Assembly: GCA_023250155.1 (NCBI GenBank)
Contig: JAHFBG010000002.1
Span: forward strand, 1-64,000
Direction: 5' to 3'
From: Candidatus Melainabacteria bacterium
GTDB taxonomy: Bacteria; Cyanobacteriota; Vampirovibrionia; 2-02-FULL-35-15
Length of the DNA: 64,000 nucleotides
The notes beneath the pieces were generated by a model. The model had not been told where the DNA came from and ran no database searches. It worked only from the letters and a program-made list of their open reading frames with translations. Made by a program: the position numbers and the translations under genes. Numbering within the stretch: the first letter of the stretch is position 1; each line of letters opens with the position of its first letter. Of the stretch, positions 44,943-53,015 are shown one piece after another.

Positions 44943-45629
44943 ATGCCAAATAAAATTTTACTGGTTGATGATGAAGTGAATTTGATAGATCCAGTAGCTT
45001 ATAACTTAAAACAAAAAGGATATGAAACGGTAACTGCCTATGATGGTAAAACGGCCTTAGAAGCTTTTAGAAGAGAGCAACCAGACTTAATAATACTTGA
45101 TTGGACTCTTCCTGATATGCAAGGTGTAGAAATACTAAAACAGGTTAGGCAGGAACAGGATTTTACACCGGTTATTATGCTTACAGGAAGAACTGCAAAG
45201 GAAGATATTGTAGAAGGATTAACAGCTGGTGCAGATGACTATGTAACAAAGCCTTTTACATGGGAGGAGTTACTTGCTCGTATTAGTTCTGTGCTACGAA
45301 GAGCACAACAAGTTTCCCAAGCTCCAGGAAAAAGACTGCGCTTTGGCGACATAATAATGGATACAGCATCTCATAGAGTTTGGTTAGCAGATAAAGAACT
45401 ATCTTTATCTCCTAGAGAGTATGCACTTTTAGAAATATTCATGAATAATCCGCGACGTGTTTATTCAAGAGATGATCTTATTGAAAGAGTATGGGGACTT
45501 GACTATGATGGAGATACAAAAACAGTAGATGTCCATATTTGTTGGTTAAGACAAAAATTTGAGGAAGATCCTGCAAGACCAAAGATGTTGCAAACAGTTA
45601 GAGGTTTTGGATATCGTTTAGGTGGATGA
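44943..45629 (+). CDS. OmpR/PhoB-family response regulator
   Basis: A 228-residue regulator. The receiver domain has DD near the start (VDDEVN), the phospho-acceptor Asp in IILDWTLPD (about 53), Thr in LTGRTA and Lys in VTKPFTW. The C-terminal winged helix (LSPREYALLEIFMNN, VDVHICWLRQKFEEDP, VRGFGYRL) binds DNA. Its own ribosome site (AAAGGGGGAAAA) is strong. TTAA-containing repeats upstream (44810-44935) may be autoregulatory sites, but their spacing is irregular. Confidence 0.94.
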   Translation: MPNKILLVDDEVNLIDPVAYNLKQKGYETVTAYDGKTALEAFRREQPDLIILDWTLPDMQGVEILKQVRQEQDFTPVIMLTGRTAKEDIVEGLTAGADDYVTKPFTWEELLARISSVLRRAQQVSQAPGKRLRFGDIIMDTASHRVWLADKELSLSPREYALLEIFMNNPRRVYSRDDLIERVWGLDYDGDTKTVDVHICWLRQKFEEDPARPKMLQTVRGFGYRLGG

Positions 45630-45632
45630 TAG

Positions 45633-46478
45633 GTGATAGGTTACTTAGGTCCAGAAGGTTCTTTTACACATCAAGCATTAAAATCTTTTCTTGAAAATCC
45701 CAAAAATAGTGGAAAAACCTATGGCTTTCCTATATTTGTCCCATTGCTAACTATTAGTCAAGTTATTGATTCAGTAAGTGCAGGAAAAATTCAAGCAGGC
45801 ATTGTACCATTTGAAAATTCTATTGAAGGTTCAGTAAATGAAGCTTTTGATGAGTTGATAAAATCATCTCAAAAAGTAAATATTAACTATGAAATAGTAA
45901 TTCCTATTGAGCATTGTCTTATTACCCAAGGAAAAAATCTTGCAGAAATAAAAAAAGTGTTTGCTCATTCTCAAGCACTTAGTCAGTGTCGAACATATCT
46001 AAAGAACTCTTTGCCCGAGGCTGTGTTAGAACCTGTTTCAAGCAATTCACTTGCAGTACAAATGACTAGTGAATCTAAAGACTCATCACTTGCAGCAATT
46101 GGACCAGCAGCTGCAAGCGAAATTTATAATGTACCTATTTTGAAAAAAGGTATTAATGATGAAAAAGAAAACTATACGAGATTTGTTTTAATTAGTACTG
46201 AAACGATGGCGTTAACAGGGAAGGATAAAACCACAATTGCATTTTCAATACCTCATGATAAGGCAGGTTCATTGGTTCAAGTTTTAAGTGCCTTCTCAAA
46301 TGAGAATATTAATCTTTTAAGCATAACTTCAAGACCATCAAAAAAAACACTGGGTGAATATGTCTTTTTTATTGATGTTGAAGGACATAGAGAAGATGTT
46401 GTATTAAAAGGTGTTTTAGATAAAATTGCTTCTGAAACAAGTTTTTATAGGTGGTTTGGAAGTTATCAGAGATCGTAA
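45633..46478 (+). CDS. pheA: Prephenate dehydratase
   Basis: A 281-residue monofunctional prephenate dehydratase that makes phenylpyruvate for phenylalanine. The GTG start is three bases after the regulator's stop. Signatures: YLGPEGSFTHQAL at the N terminus, FENSIEGSVNEAFD, the catalytic ENYTRFVLI and a C-terminal ACT domain (NINLLSITSRPSKKTLGEY) that senses Phe. No chorismate mutase part is fused. Confidence 0.95.
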   Translation: MIGYLGPEGSFTHQALKSFLENPKNSGKTYGFPIFVPLLTISQVIDSVSAGKIQAGIVPFENSIEGSVNEAFDELIKSSQKVNINYEIVIPIEHCLITQGKNLAEIKKVFAHSQALSQCRTYLKNSLPEAVLEPVSSNSLAVQMTSESKDSSLAAIGPAAASEIYNVPILKKGINDEKENYTRFVLISTETMALTGKDKTTIAFSIPHDKAGSLVQVLSAFSNENINLLSITSRPSKKTLGEYVFFIDVEGHREDVVLKGVLDKIASETSFYRWFGSYQRS

Positions 46479-46484
46479 ATTTAT

Positions 46485-46598
46485 TTAACTCTTTTTATGC
46501 TTTTTCTTTTGCGAGTCATATAGCATTAAAGACATTGGTATTATTGTCCCTATAATGAATACTGCAAATAATAACTCACCGCTCCATTCAAATTTCAT
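46485..46598 (-). CDS. Tiny membrane protein, 37 residues
   Basis: A 37-residue protein with a ribosome site (AGAGGAAAACAG) just before its ATG. It has one transmembrane helix (LLFAVFIIGTIIPMSLMLY) and a very basic tail (QKKKHKKS). It overlaps the end of the next upstream gene by 11 bases, so the two small membrane proteins are translated together. It looks like a small accessory subunit of a membrane complex, but I cannot name one. Confidence 0.55.
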   Translation of the reverse strand: MKFEWSGELLFAVFIIGTIIPMSLMLYDSQKKKHKKS

Positions 46599-46803
46599 TA
46601 CTGTTTTCCTCTAGTTCTAAATATCCCCATCCTATGAATATCCAAGCCAATGTGAATGCTATCATAGCATACCAAGAATGCCCAAGAAATAAGCTTTTCT
46701 TAAATACCATCCATTGAAATACTATTGAACCACATGGAGTTAGTAAAGCAAATCCAATATTTTTTAAAAGACTAGATGTGTACTTTTGTTGTTCAGTTAT
46801 CAC
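46588..46803 (-). CDS. Small membrane protein, 71 residues
   Basis: A 71-residue protein with a GTG start at 46803, chosen because a TATACT box (46811-46816) ends seven bases before it; an ATG at 46857 would place a palindrome in the coding sequence. It has two likely transmembrane segments (LLKNIGFALLTPCGSIVFQW and WYAMIAFTLAWIFIGWGYL) and an acidic C terminus. Function unknown; it forms a pair with the 37-residue protein. Confidence 0.5.
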   Translation of the reverse strand: MITEQQKYTSSLLKNIGFALLTPCGSIVFQWMVFKKSLFLGHSWYAMIAFTLAWIFIGWGYLELEENSNEI

Positions 46804-46838
46804 ATTCAAGAGTATACAAAAAACACGATGAAAAAGCT

Positions 46839-46855
46839 GTAACCGCCGGTTACAC
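46839..46855. repeat. Palindrome TGTAACCG-C-CGGTTACA
   Basis: A perfect 8+1+8 inverted repeat, with a diverged relative at about 29168-29184 (TGTAACC/AGTTACA). It lies in the short gap between two small minus-strand genes. Confidence 0.6.
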
Positions 46856-46861
46856 AAAAGA

Positions 46862-47131
46862 TTAAATTTTGCTTATTTTTTTAATGATTAAAATGCTCTT
46901 GTAATTATCAGGTACAGATTTTAAATAAGTTTCATTATTACTAGATGCTTGTATTCCCCATTGTCTAGGGATTCTTATAAAGTCACCGATTTTTACCCTC
47001 TCAAATTTTATGTTTTGAAATTTTTCTTGTAGTTCTTTCATGCCATTGTTTACTTCTTCAAATGTAGGATATTTTCTAGAAGCAATAATATTTCTTGATT
47101 GTTGATGAGTGTTGTAAATAAGGCTTAGCAT
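46862..47131 (-). CDS. Small protein, 89 residues, unknown
   Basis: An 89-residue protein with a helical middle (FEEVNNGMKELQEKFQNIKF) and a strand-rich end (VPDNYKSILIIKKISKI). Helix, then a loop, then a P-D-x-Y/F-x-x-I-x-I end is the same plan as the next upstream small protein, so they may be distant paralogues. The start has only a weak ribosome site. No signal peptide. Confidence 0.45.
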   Translation of the reverse strand: MLSLIYNTHQQSRNIIASRKYPTFEEVNNGMKELQEKFQNIKFERVKIGDFIRIPRQWGIQASSNNETYLKSVPDNYKSILIIKKISKI

Positions 47132-47222
47132 AAGGAGTCTGGTTCATTAAGTTCGATCAGAATTGGAAACTTGTATCTTATGAACTGAGTTTATAGAATC
47201 TTTAGGAATTCTTGGCATATTA

Positions 47223-47489
47223 TTACTCTGATTGAGTTGTTATTGTTCCTACCACTCCTTTTTGAACTTTTATACCGTTAAATATATCTGGTATCTTTTC
47301 CAAAGATTTTTTTGTTGATCCTCTTACAGCTAAACACTTATTACCATCGTCATCCCAACCAAATCCGCAGCTTATGCCAGGAAATTGCTTTTGAAATTCC
47401 TCTTTTGCTTTTTTAAGCTCTTGAGAACTTGGATTCTTTATTTGTGTGAATGTTGCATTTTGATCTATTTTATTGATTCTTGTAGACAT
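47223..47489 (-). CDS. Small protein, 88 residues, unknown
   Basis: An 88-residue protein. ATG 47489 is used because a good ribosome site (CAAGGAGTCTTAAT) precedes it; a longer frame has no support. It has the plan of a small alpha/beta domain seen at the start of some bacterial peptidase-like proteins: ELKKAKEEFQKQFPGISCGFG, then KCLAVRG, then EKIPDIFNGIKVQ. I cannot name it with confidence. Confidence 0.5.
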   Translation of the reverse strand: MSTRINKIDQNATFTQIKNPSSQELKKAKEEFQKQFPGISCGFGWDDDGNKCLAVRGSTKKSLEKIPDIFNGIKVQKGVVGTITTQSE

Positions 47490-47612
47490 ATTAAGACTCC
47501 TTGATTTAGTAAACTTGTAAGCAAGTTTATTCAACTAATCATAAAGAATCAATCACTAATACTAAAATATTAAGTATGATCTTTGTAAAGAATAAAATGG
47601 AGAAATAAAATT

Positions 47613-48329
47613 ATGAAAATAAAACATTTCATTAAACTATTGATTGTAAGCTTGATAGTTTTTTATGTGCCACTAGCTTATGCAGAAACCACTGATTCTA
47701 ATCTTTCTACATTAAATGTAGGTGGTCGTGGTGAGGTAAAAGCAAAACCAGATATTGCATATTTAAGTTTTGCTGTAACAAGAAAAGGTAAAACTGCAAG
47801 TGAAGCAGCTAGTCTGAATGCAAGTGCAGCACAAAAACTAATAGACACTTTGCTTAGATCAGGTATAGCTGAAAAAGATCTTCAAACTACAAACATAAGT
47901 ATTAGTCCTGTATATAAGCGTGATCAGCCTAATGATTATAACGATTATAAAGTTATTGGTTATGAAGCGAACAATAGTATTCGTGCCACAATAAGAAAAA
48001 TCTCTGATGTTGGAAAAATAATTGATATCGTTGTTTTTACTGGTGATTATACGGTTGGTGGAGTAAATTTTGATATTGATAATGATGATAACTTTGAAGC
48101 TGAAGCACTAAAAAGTGCTGTTAGTGATGCTAAGAGAAAAGCTGATATTGTAGCGAGTGCAGCTGGAAAAACAATTACAGGGATACAAACAATTACAGTA
48201 GGTAGTGTAGGTGGAGAACGTTTTTACGGAGGCTATGCAGCAGCTAGTGCAGATATTTCCACTCCAGTACAACCTGGCGAGTTGACAGTATCTTCTAGTG
48301 TGACTATTGACTATATTTTGAGCAAATAA
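47613..48329 (+). CDS. SIMPL-domain (DUF541) secreted protein
   Basis: A 238-residue exported protein with signal peptide (cut near AYA, about residue 24). The SIMPL domain is clear: LNVGGRGEVKAKPDIAYLSF, then DLQTTNISISPVYKRD and the C-terminal PGELTVSSSVTIDY. Family members such as E. coli YggE are periplasmic and linked to stress or oxidative damage, with no settled reaction. Ribosome site ATGGAGAAATAAA. Confidence 0.9.
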   Translation: MKIKHFIKLLIVSLIVFYVPLAYAETTDSNLSTLNVGGRGEVKAKPDIAYLSFAVTRKGKTASEAASLNASAAQKLIDTLLRSGIAEKDLQTTNISISPVYKRDQPNDYNDYKVIGYEANNSIRATIRKISDVGKIIDIVVFTGDYTVGGVNFDIDNDDNFEAEALKSAVSDAKRKADIVASAAGKTITGIQTITVGSVGGERFYGGYAAASADISTPVQPGELTVSSSVTIDYILSK

Positions 48330-48334
48330 AATCG

Positions 48335-48375
48335 CTGTAGGTATTGGTCGCGACCAATACCTACAGGTCGCGACC
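48335..48375. repeat. Perfect 32-base palindrome plus extra core
   Basis: The arm CTGTAGGTATTGGTCG (48335-48350) is followed directly by its exact complement (to 48366), and the core GGTCGCGACC recurs at once at 48366-48375. It starts six bases after the SIMPL gene's stop codon. Same family as 9048-9077. Confidence 0.85.
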
Positions 48376-48422
48376 AGCACTGTGCAAGATGATATAATTA
48401 ATCAAAAAATTAAAGAAGTTAT

Positions 48423-49367
48423 ATGAGAATCTTAAAACTATTTGGAACCAGTGGTAATGCTGTATCAAAACCAGTACAAGCAGTAAGAGCTAATATTTCT
48501 TTGGCTTCAGTATCAGATGCTAAACATCCACCTAAAGTATTAAATGAAATATCTGATCCATTCAATTTACAAAGCCCACAATTTTTACAGAAGATTTTTA
48601 CAAGTTTAAATATTAGAGAAAAAATAGTTAACAGACTAATGCTTAAGCCTTCTAAGGAAGAATATTCTCACCCAAGTAAATCAGGATTAGAATATAAAGA
48701 TGTTTTTATATCTACACTAGATGGTGAAAGCTTGCATGGATATTATTTACCTAGTCCTGAAACTGCTCCAGCTGATAAGATAATGATTTTCTTTCATGGC
48801 TATGATAAAAATGTTACTTCTTGGTTTCCAGCATGTGCAAACATTCAAAGACACGTTCCAATTAATGCATTAATAATGGATTATAGAGGTTATGGAAAGA
48901 GTACAGGAACCCCGTCAACTAAAGGTTTGATTACTGATGCATTAGCAACATATAACTATTTAATTGAAAATGGATTTAAAGGTGAAAATATTTCTTTATA
49001 TGGTCAGTCTTTAGGTAGTGCAGTAGCCCTGGAATTAGCAAGCAGAGTAAAAGTAAGATCTCTTGTTGTTCAGTCTTCATATCATTCATTTAAAAACCTA
49101 ATAAGTTATCATCACCCATTTATCCCCTCATTTCTTATTAAAAACGATCTTTTTAACCCAACTCAATTAATAAAAAAAATCAATGTGCCAATTTTAATTG
49201 GACATGGTGCTGAAGATAAAATCTCACCAGTAGCTAATGGAAAATTGCTTTATAGTCTAGCTAATGAACCTAAAAAACTTATTGTTCTAGAGCGTGCTGG
49301 ACATGGGCATTTGACAAAATATTTAACAGAAGAGTATTTTGAAAGTATAAAGAAATTATTTCTTTAA
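48423..49367 (+). CDS. Alpha/beta hydrolase, paralogue 1
   Basis: A 314-residue serine hydrolase of the BAAT/ABHD-like group. The oxyanion strand IFFHGYDKN, the MDYRGYGKSTG loop, nucleophile elbow LYGQSLGSAV (Ser at about 202), Asp in GHGAEDKISP and His in RAGHGHL are present. No signal peptide. A close paralogue lies 374 bases downstream, with two MITE-like elements between them. Substrate unknown. Confidence 0.88.
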   Translation: MRILKLFGTSGNAVSKPVQAVRANISLASVSDAKHPPKVLNEISDPFNLQSPQFLQKIFTSLNIREKIVNRLMLKPSKEEYSHPSKSGLEYKDVFISTLDGESLHGYYLPSPETAPADKIMIFFHGYDKNVTSWFPACANIQRHVPINALIMDYRGYGKSTGTPSTKGLITDALATYNYLIENGFKGENISLYGQSLGSAVALELASRVKVRSLVVQSSYHSFKNLISYHHPFIPSFLIKNDLFNPTQLIKKINVPILIGHGAEDKISPVANGKLLYSLANEPKKLIVLERAGHGHLTKYLTEEYFESIKKLFL

Positions 49368-49385
49368 CCTTATGTAGAAGCTTTT

Positions 49386-49518
49386 AATCTTTTGACTTAC
49401 GCTCGCAACCCTATTCGGGTTAGCTCGCTTTACCAAAAAGGCGATTTTTGGTAAGTAAATTACACAAAAATCTTATGGACTTTACAAGATATTAGAATTT
49501 AGCGTAAGTCCTGAATCT
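49386..49518. mobile_element. MITE-like element 1, CAGGACTTAC termini
   Basis: Inverted termini TTTGACTTACGCT (49391-49403) and AGCGTAAGTCCTG (49501-49513) share a 10-bp perfect match. They are bounded by AATCT on both sides (49386-49390, 49514-49518), a possible 5-bp target duplication. Inside is a TTACCAAAAA/TTTTTGGTAA hairpin. No coding capacity. Confidence 0.6.
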
Positions 49519-49602
49519 AACTCTTACTATAGGCATACTTTTATGGTGTTAATATTTACATTTGAAGATTTATAATAAAGAGACTTACTATTTGGAACTC
49601 AT

Positions 49603-49710
49603 CAGGACTTATATAAAAGTGAACCCCATGCCTGTAGCGGAACGCTGGAAGTGCCAAGCGTACAAGTGGAGCGAAAGGTATGGGGTGAGCTAAAAAAAAT
49701 ATAAGTCCTG
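49603..49710. mobile_element. MITE-like element 2, CAGGACTTAT termini
   Basis: Perfect 12-bp terminal inverted repeats CAGGACTTATAT (49603-49614) and ATATAAGTCCTG (49699-49710) enclose a nested repeat ACCCCATGCC/GGTATGGGGT. The outer CAGGACTTA is shared with element 1. No clear target duplication. Confidence 0.6.
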
Positions 49711-49741
49711 TTAATAAAAAGCGCAGAAGAGAAATTTTGAT

Positions 49742-50680
49742 ATGTCTATTGCTATACCAAAATTTAATAATAATAATACTTCAAAAGTTTTAGTTAACAG
49801 AGTAAGCTCCTTTAATGGGCGGTATTTAACTCCGCAAATCTATTTTCCGCAAAAAATATTAGATAAGCCTACTAACACTAGATTAGAAAGCCTTGATCCA
49901 AGGGATTGGTTACGTGATTATTTTCTCTTTGCACCTTCAAAAAAAATAAGTGAAGTGAAGTTAAAAGAAGGAGTAAAGCTTGAAGAGGTTTTTATAAATA
50001 CACAGGATGGTGAAAAACTGCATGGTTACTTTATGCCAGCTTCTGTACGGGTGGGTTCTGTAAGGGTAGGTTTAAAACCTACCCCAAATAAAGTAATCCT
50101 CTATCTCCATGGAAATGATGAAAATGTAAGTAGGTGGTACTTAGGTCCAGCAAATCTTCAGGAGCACATTTCAGTAAATGCACTAATAATGGACTATAGG
50201 GGCTATGGAAAAAGTACAGGTAGTCCAAGTGGACAGGGTGTAATTAAAGATGCACTTGCTATGTATAAATATTTAATTGATAAGGGTTATAAACCAGATG
50301 ATATTTCCCTTTATGGAAGATCTCTTGGTGGTGCTGTAGCACTTGAACTTGCTACTAGAGTAAAAGTTAAATCTGTAATAATACAGTCATCATTTACTTC
50401 ACTGAGAGATCTTATGAAGTTTCAGTATCCTAGTGTACCTTCCTTTTTAATGAAAAACAATCTTTTTAATTCTCAAGAAAACATAAAAAAAATTAAAGTA
50501 CCAGTACTGATTAGTCATGGAACAGATGATGATATTGTCCCTGTCCATCATGGGAATGAACTTTATAAAGCTGCAAATACACCAAAAGAACTAATAGTTT
50601 TAAAAGGTGCTGGTCATAAGCATTTGAAAAGCTTTTTTACAGAGGAGTATTTTCAGGCTTTAAAGAGGCTCTTGTTGTAA
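49742..50680 (+). CDS. Alpha/beta hydrolase, paralogue 2 with repeat insert
   Basis: A 312-residue paralogue of the gene at 48423 with the same catalytic set: LYLHGNDEN, MDYRGYGKSTG, LYGRSLGGAV, SHGTDDDIVP and GAGHKHL. Between HGYFMP and NKVILYLHG it has a segment SVRVGSVRVGLKPTP that paralogue 1 lacks; it is coded by a 15-base tandem repeat and a palindrome. The end overlaps the convergent phosphatase gene by 21 bases. Confidence 0.88.
   Translation: MSIAIPKFNNNNTSKVLVNRVSSFNGRYLTPQIYFPQKILDKPTNTRLESLDPRDWLRDYFLFAPSKKISEVKLKEGVKLEEVFINTQDGEKLHGYFMPASVRVGSVRVGLKPTPNKVILYLHGNDENVSRWYLGPANLQEHISVNALIMDYRGYGKSTGSPSGQGVIKDALAMYKYLIDKGYKPDDISLYGRSLGGAVALELATRVKVKSVIIQSSFTSLRDLMKFQYPSVPSFLMKNNLFNSQENIKKIKVPVLISHGTDDDIVPVHHGNELYKAANTPKELIVLKGAGHKHLKSFFTEEYFQALKRLLL
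50041..50084. repeat. Tandem repeat plus palindrome inside hydrolase gene
   Basis: TTCTGTACGGGTGGG and TTCTGTAAGGGTAGG are adjacent 15-mers (50041-50070), and GGGTAGGTTT-A-AAACCTACCC is a perfect palindrome at 50064-50084. The reading frame passes through in phase. Confidence 0.8.
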
Positions 50681-51703
50681 GTCTTTAAGAAGAACATCGG
50701 GTCTTTCAAAGCTGTCATTTTTATAATAATACCCAATTCCTACATCGCTGAATTGTACTTTTCCAGTACCATTTGGAGCTGGTATAACAAATGGTTTATT
50801 TATAAACTCATTGGAAGATAGCTTAAATAAAAATGTTGGAGTATGTCCGACTATTTGGTGAACATTGTCTGGAATATCAACATCTAATTCACAGGGATAA
50901 ATATTTAGTCTTGGTAGCCCCGTTCTGCGCCATAAAAAAGAAGTATGAATATCATTTTTTGCATCGTAGATGTTAAACAAAGGATCTTGTAAAAAAGGTT
51001 CCATTATTAATTTCCAATTAAAATGATTATTTCTTTTACCCTCTAAAAATGTTTCATATGCATTTTGTCCATGTTCTTGTAGTCGTTTGTTTAATGTAGT
51101 TGCAAAATTGATAATATTTGTGTTTGGATTTAATCCTAGTTCGATAAAATCATCATTAATAATATAGCTGTGAACATATAACGTTGTAGGGACGTTGCAT
51201 GCAACGTCTCTACGAGTATCAACATAGGCAGCAATTAAACTTCCAGTTGCAATGTTCTGTAAAAGATTTTCTGTAATTTGAAATCCAATTGCAATATCTT
51301 TTATAGCATCTTGAGAAGGAAAAATTATAGGGTGTCCATTTTCTTTTCGTTCAAAAAAAGCCATCTCATGATTTCCAAGTAGTCTATAGATTTCAGTTTT
51401 ATTTTTAATCTGATTATTTAACCAAAAATCTATTATATAAGTATCTGGTGCTCTGTCATAAAAATCACCTAAGAAAACATATTTACAATCTTTGTTTAAA
51501 TTTAAATTGAGATCTAAAACTCCATGTCTGTATAAAGTAATAATTAAATGTACGAAATCTCCGTGAATATCAGGTATATAAACAGTTTTACCTGTATTGA
51601 AAAATAGTGCTTCTTCTTTTTCTATGGACTTTAAGTGTTTAGAAAGCTCTTTAATTAAACTAAGTGCTTTGCTTTGAATTATATCTTTATTTGCATAAGA
51701 CAT
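50660..51703 (-). CDS. PPP-type metallophosphatase
   Basis: A 347-residue calcineurin-like phosphatase. The metal motifs are IPDIHGD (about 46), LGDFYDRAPD (about 73) and LLGNHEMA (about 105), with IVGHTP near the end. The layout fits the protein Ser/Thr phosphatase or diadenosine-polyphosphatase branch. A palindromic repeat at 51186-51213 codes for the residues RDVACNVP inside it. Two genes downstream in the same direction are not linked; the acyl-CoA dehydrogenase lies 32 bases upstream. Confidence 0.85.
   Translation of the reverse strand: MSYANKDIIQSKALSLIKELSKHLKSIEKEEALFFNTGKTVYIPDIHGDFVHLIITLYRHGVLDLNLNLNKDCKYVFLGDFYDRAPDTYIIDFWLNNQIKNKTEIYRLLGNHEMAFFERKENGHPIIFPSQDAIKDIAIGFQITENLLQNIATGSLIAAYVDTRRDVACNVPTTLYVHSYIINDDFIELGLNPNTNIINFATTLNKRLQEHGQNAYETFLEGKRNNHFNWKLIMEPFLQDPLFNIYDAKNDIHTSFLWRRTGLPRLNIYPCELDVDIPDNVHQIVGHTPTFLFKLSSNEFINKPFVIPAPNGTGKVQFSDVGIGYYYKNDSFERPDVLLKDLQQEPL
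51186..51213. repeat. 28-base palindrome inside phosphatase gene
   Basis: GTAGGGACGTTGCA is followed by its complement with one mismatch. It shares the core GACGTTGCATGC with 11483-11504. It lies within the coding region and is translated in phase. Confidence 0.8.
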
Positions 51704-51735
51704 TTCAGAAGCTGTTTGGAATTGTTTTATTTTGT

Positions 51736-52920
51736 CTATGTCCTATCTCCTAACTCCTTAATAATATTTTGTGCAATTACAATTCTGTGTATTTCAGATG
51801 TACCCTCATAGATTTCTGTTATCTTTGCATCTCGATAAAAACGCTCAGCATCATATTCTGTAGTATAACCATATCCTCCAAGAATTTGAATTGCTTTATT
51901 GCTAGCCTTTGTAGCAAGCTCACTACAAAACAGTTTTGCTTCTGCTGATTGTCGTGTGAATTTTAATCCCTGATCGTACATGTTTGCAGCTTGGTATGTC
52001 AGTAATCTTCCTGCTTCAATTTCAGTAGCTATCTCTACTAGCATAAATTGAAGAGCCTGAAAGGTTATGATTTTTTTACCAAAAGCTTCTCTTGTTTTTG
52101 CATATGAACTTGCCAAATCATAGCTTGCTTGTGCAATTCCAAGCCCTTGAGCAGCAATTCCAATTCGACCGCTATCAAGTGTCATCATTGCAATTTTAAA
52201 ACCATCACCTACATTGCCTAAGATATTTTCTTTTGGTACTTGAACATTGTCTAGGATTACCTGGCATGTAGCGCTAGCACGAATACCCAGCTTATCCTCT
52301 AATTTTCCAAATGAAACCCCAGACATATTTTTTTCTACAATAAATGCAGTAACACCTTTATGTTTTAATTCAGGATTAGTTTGTGCAATTACTAGATATA
52401 GATCTGCTTGTGAACCATTAGTAATCCAGGCTTTTGTTCCGTTTAAAATACAATGATCACCTTTATCATCTGCTCTAGTTAGCATGGCAGCTGCATCTGA
52501 ACCATTTCCTGGCTCAGATAAACAAAAAGCTCCCATTAGTTCACCTTTAGCTAGCTTCCTAACATACTTATCTCGAATAAATTGTGAGCCAAATTTATAA
52601 ATTGGGATGGAGCTTAGTGAGAGATGAACAGCTAACATAACGCTTGTGGCAGCACAGACTCTTGCAATTTCTTCAATGACAATTGCATATGAAATATAAT
52701 TCATCCCACCACCACCATATTCTTCAGGTAATGTTAATCCAGTAATTCCAAGACTAGCTAACAAATCAAAATTTTCTCTTGGAAACCTATGAGATTTGTC
52801 AATTTCTCTGGCTTTTTCTTTAAAGTTTTCTTCACTTACTTCACGAATAGTTTTCCTTAAAAGCTTTTCATCTTCAGTTAATTTAAACGTTTGTATTTGT
52901 TTTTCAAGTACTTTTGCCAT
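51736..52920 (-). CDS. Acyl-CoA dehydrogenase
   Basis: A 394-residue acyl-CoA dehydrogenase. FCLSEPGNGSDAAAM, WITNGSQADLY, TREAFGKKIITFQALQ and the C-terminal IYEGTSEIHR (Glu of YEGT is the likely base) are typical of short-chain or butyryl-CoA type members. It differs clearly from the enzyme at 30111. The upstream region has a TATAAT eight bases from the ATG and no ribosome site. Confidence 0.94.
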   Translation of the reverse strand: MAKVLEKQIQTFKLTEDEKLLRKTIREVSEENFKEKAREIDKSHRFPRENFDLLASLGITGLTLPEEYGGGGMNYISYAIVIEEIARVCAATSVMLAVHLSLSSIPIYKFGSQFIRDKYVRKLAKGELMGAFCLSEPGNGSDAAAMLTRADDKGDHCILNGTKAWITNGSQADLYLVIAQTNPELKHKGVTAFIVEKNMSGVSFGKLEDKLGIRASATCQVILDNVQVPKENILGNVGDGFKIAMMTLDSGRIGIAAQGLGIAQASYDLASSYAKTREAFGKKIITFQALQFMLVEIATEIEAGRLLTYQAANMYDQGLKFTRQSAEAKLFCSELATKASNKAIQILGGYGYTTEYDAERFYRDAKITEIYEGTSEIHRIVIAQNIIKELGDRT

Positions 52921-52928
52921 AGGTTAAG

Positions 52929-52934
52929 ATTATA
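52929..52934 (-). promoter_or_regulatory. -10 box of a probable leaderless promoter
   Basis: Minus-strand TATAAT ends eight bases before the ATG of the acyl-CoA dehydrogenase gene. Confidence 0.45.
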
Positions 52935-53001
52935 CCTTTTAATATAATCAAATCTTTATTTTCTTTTTATTTTTACTACTTTACTCTTTACTATGGAAAT
53001 A

Positions 53002-53007
53002 TATACA
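53002..53007 (+). promoter_or_regulatory. -10 box of a probable leaderless promoter
   Basis: TATACA ends eight bases before the ATG of the unknown gene at 53016. No ribosome site is present. Confidence 0.3.
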
Positions 53008-53015
53008 CTATAACT

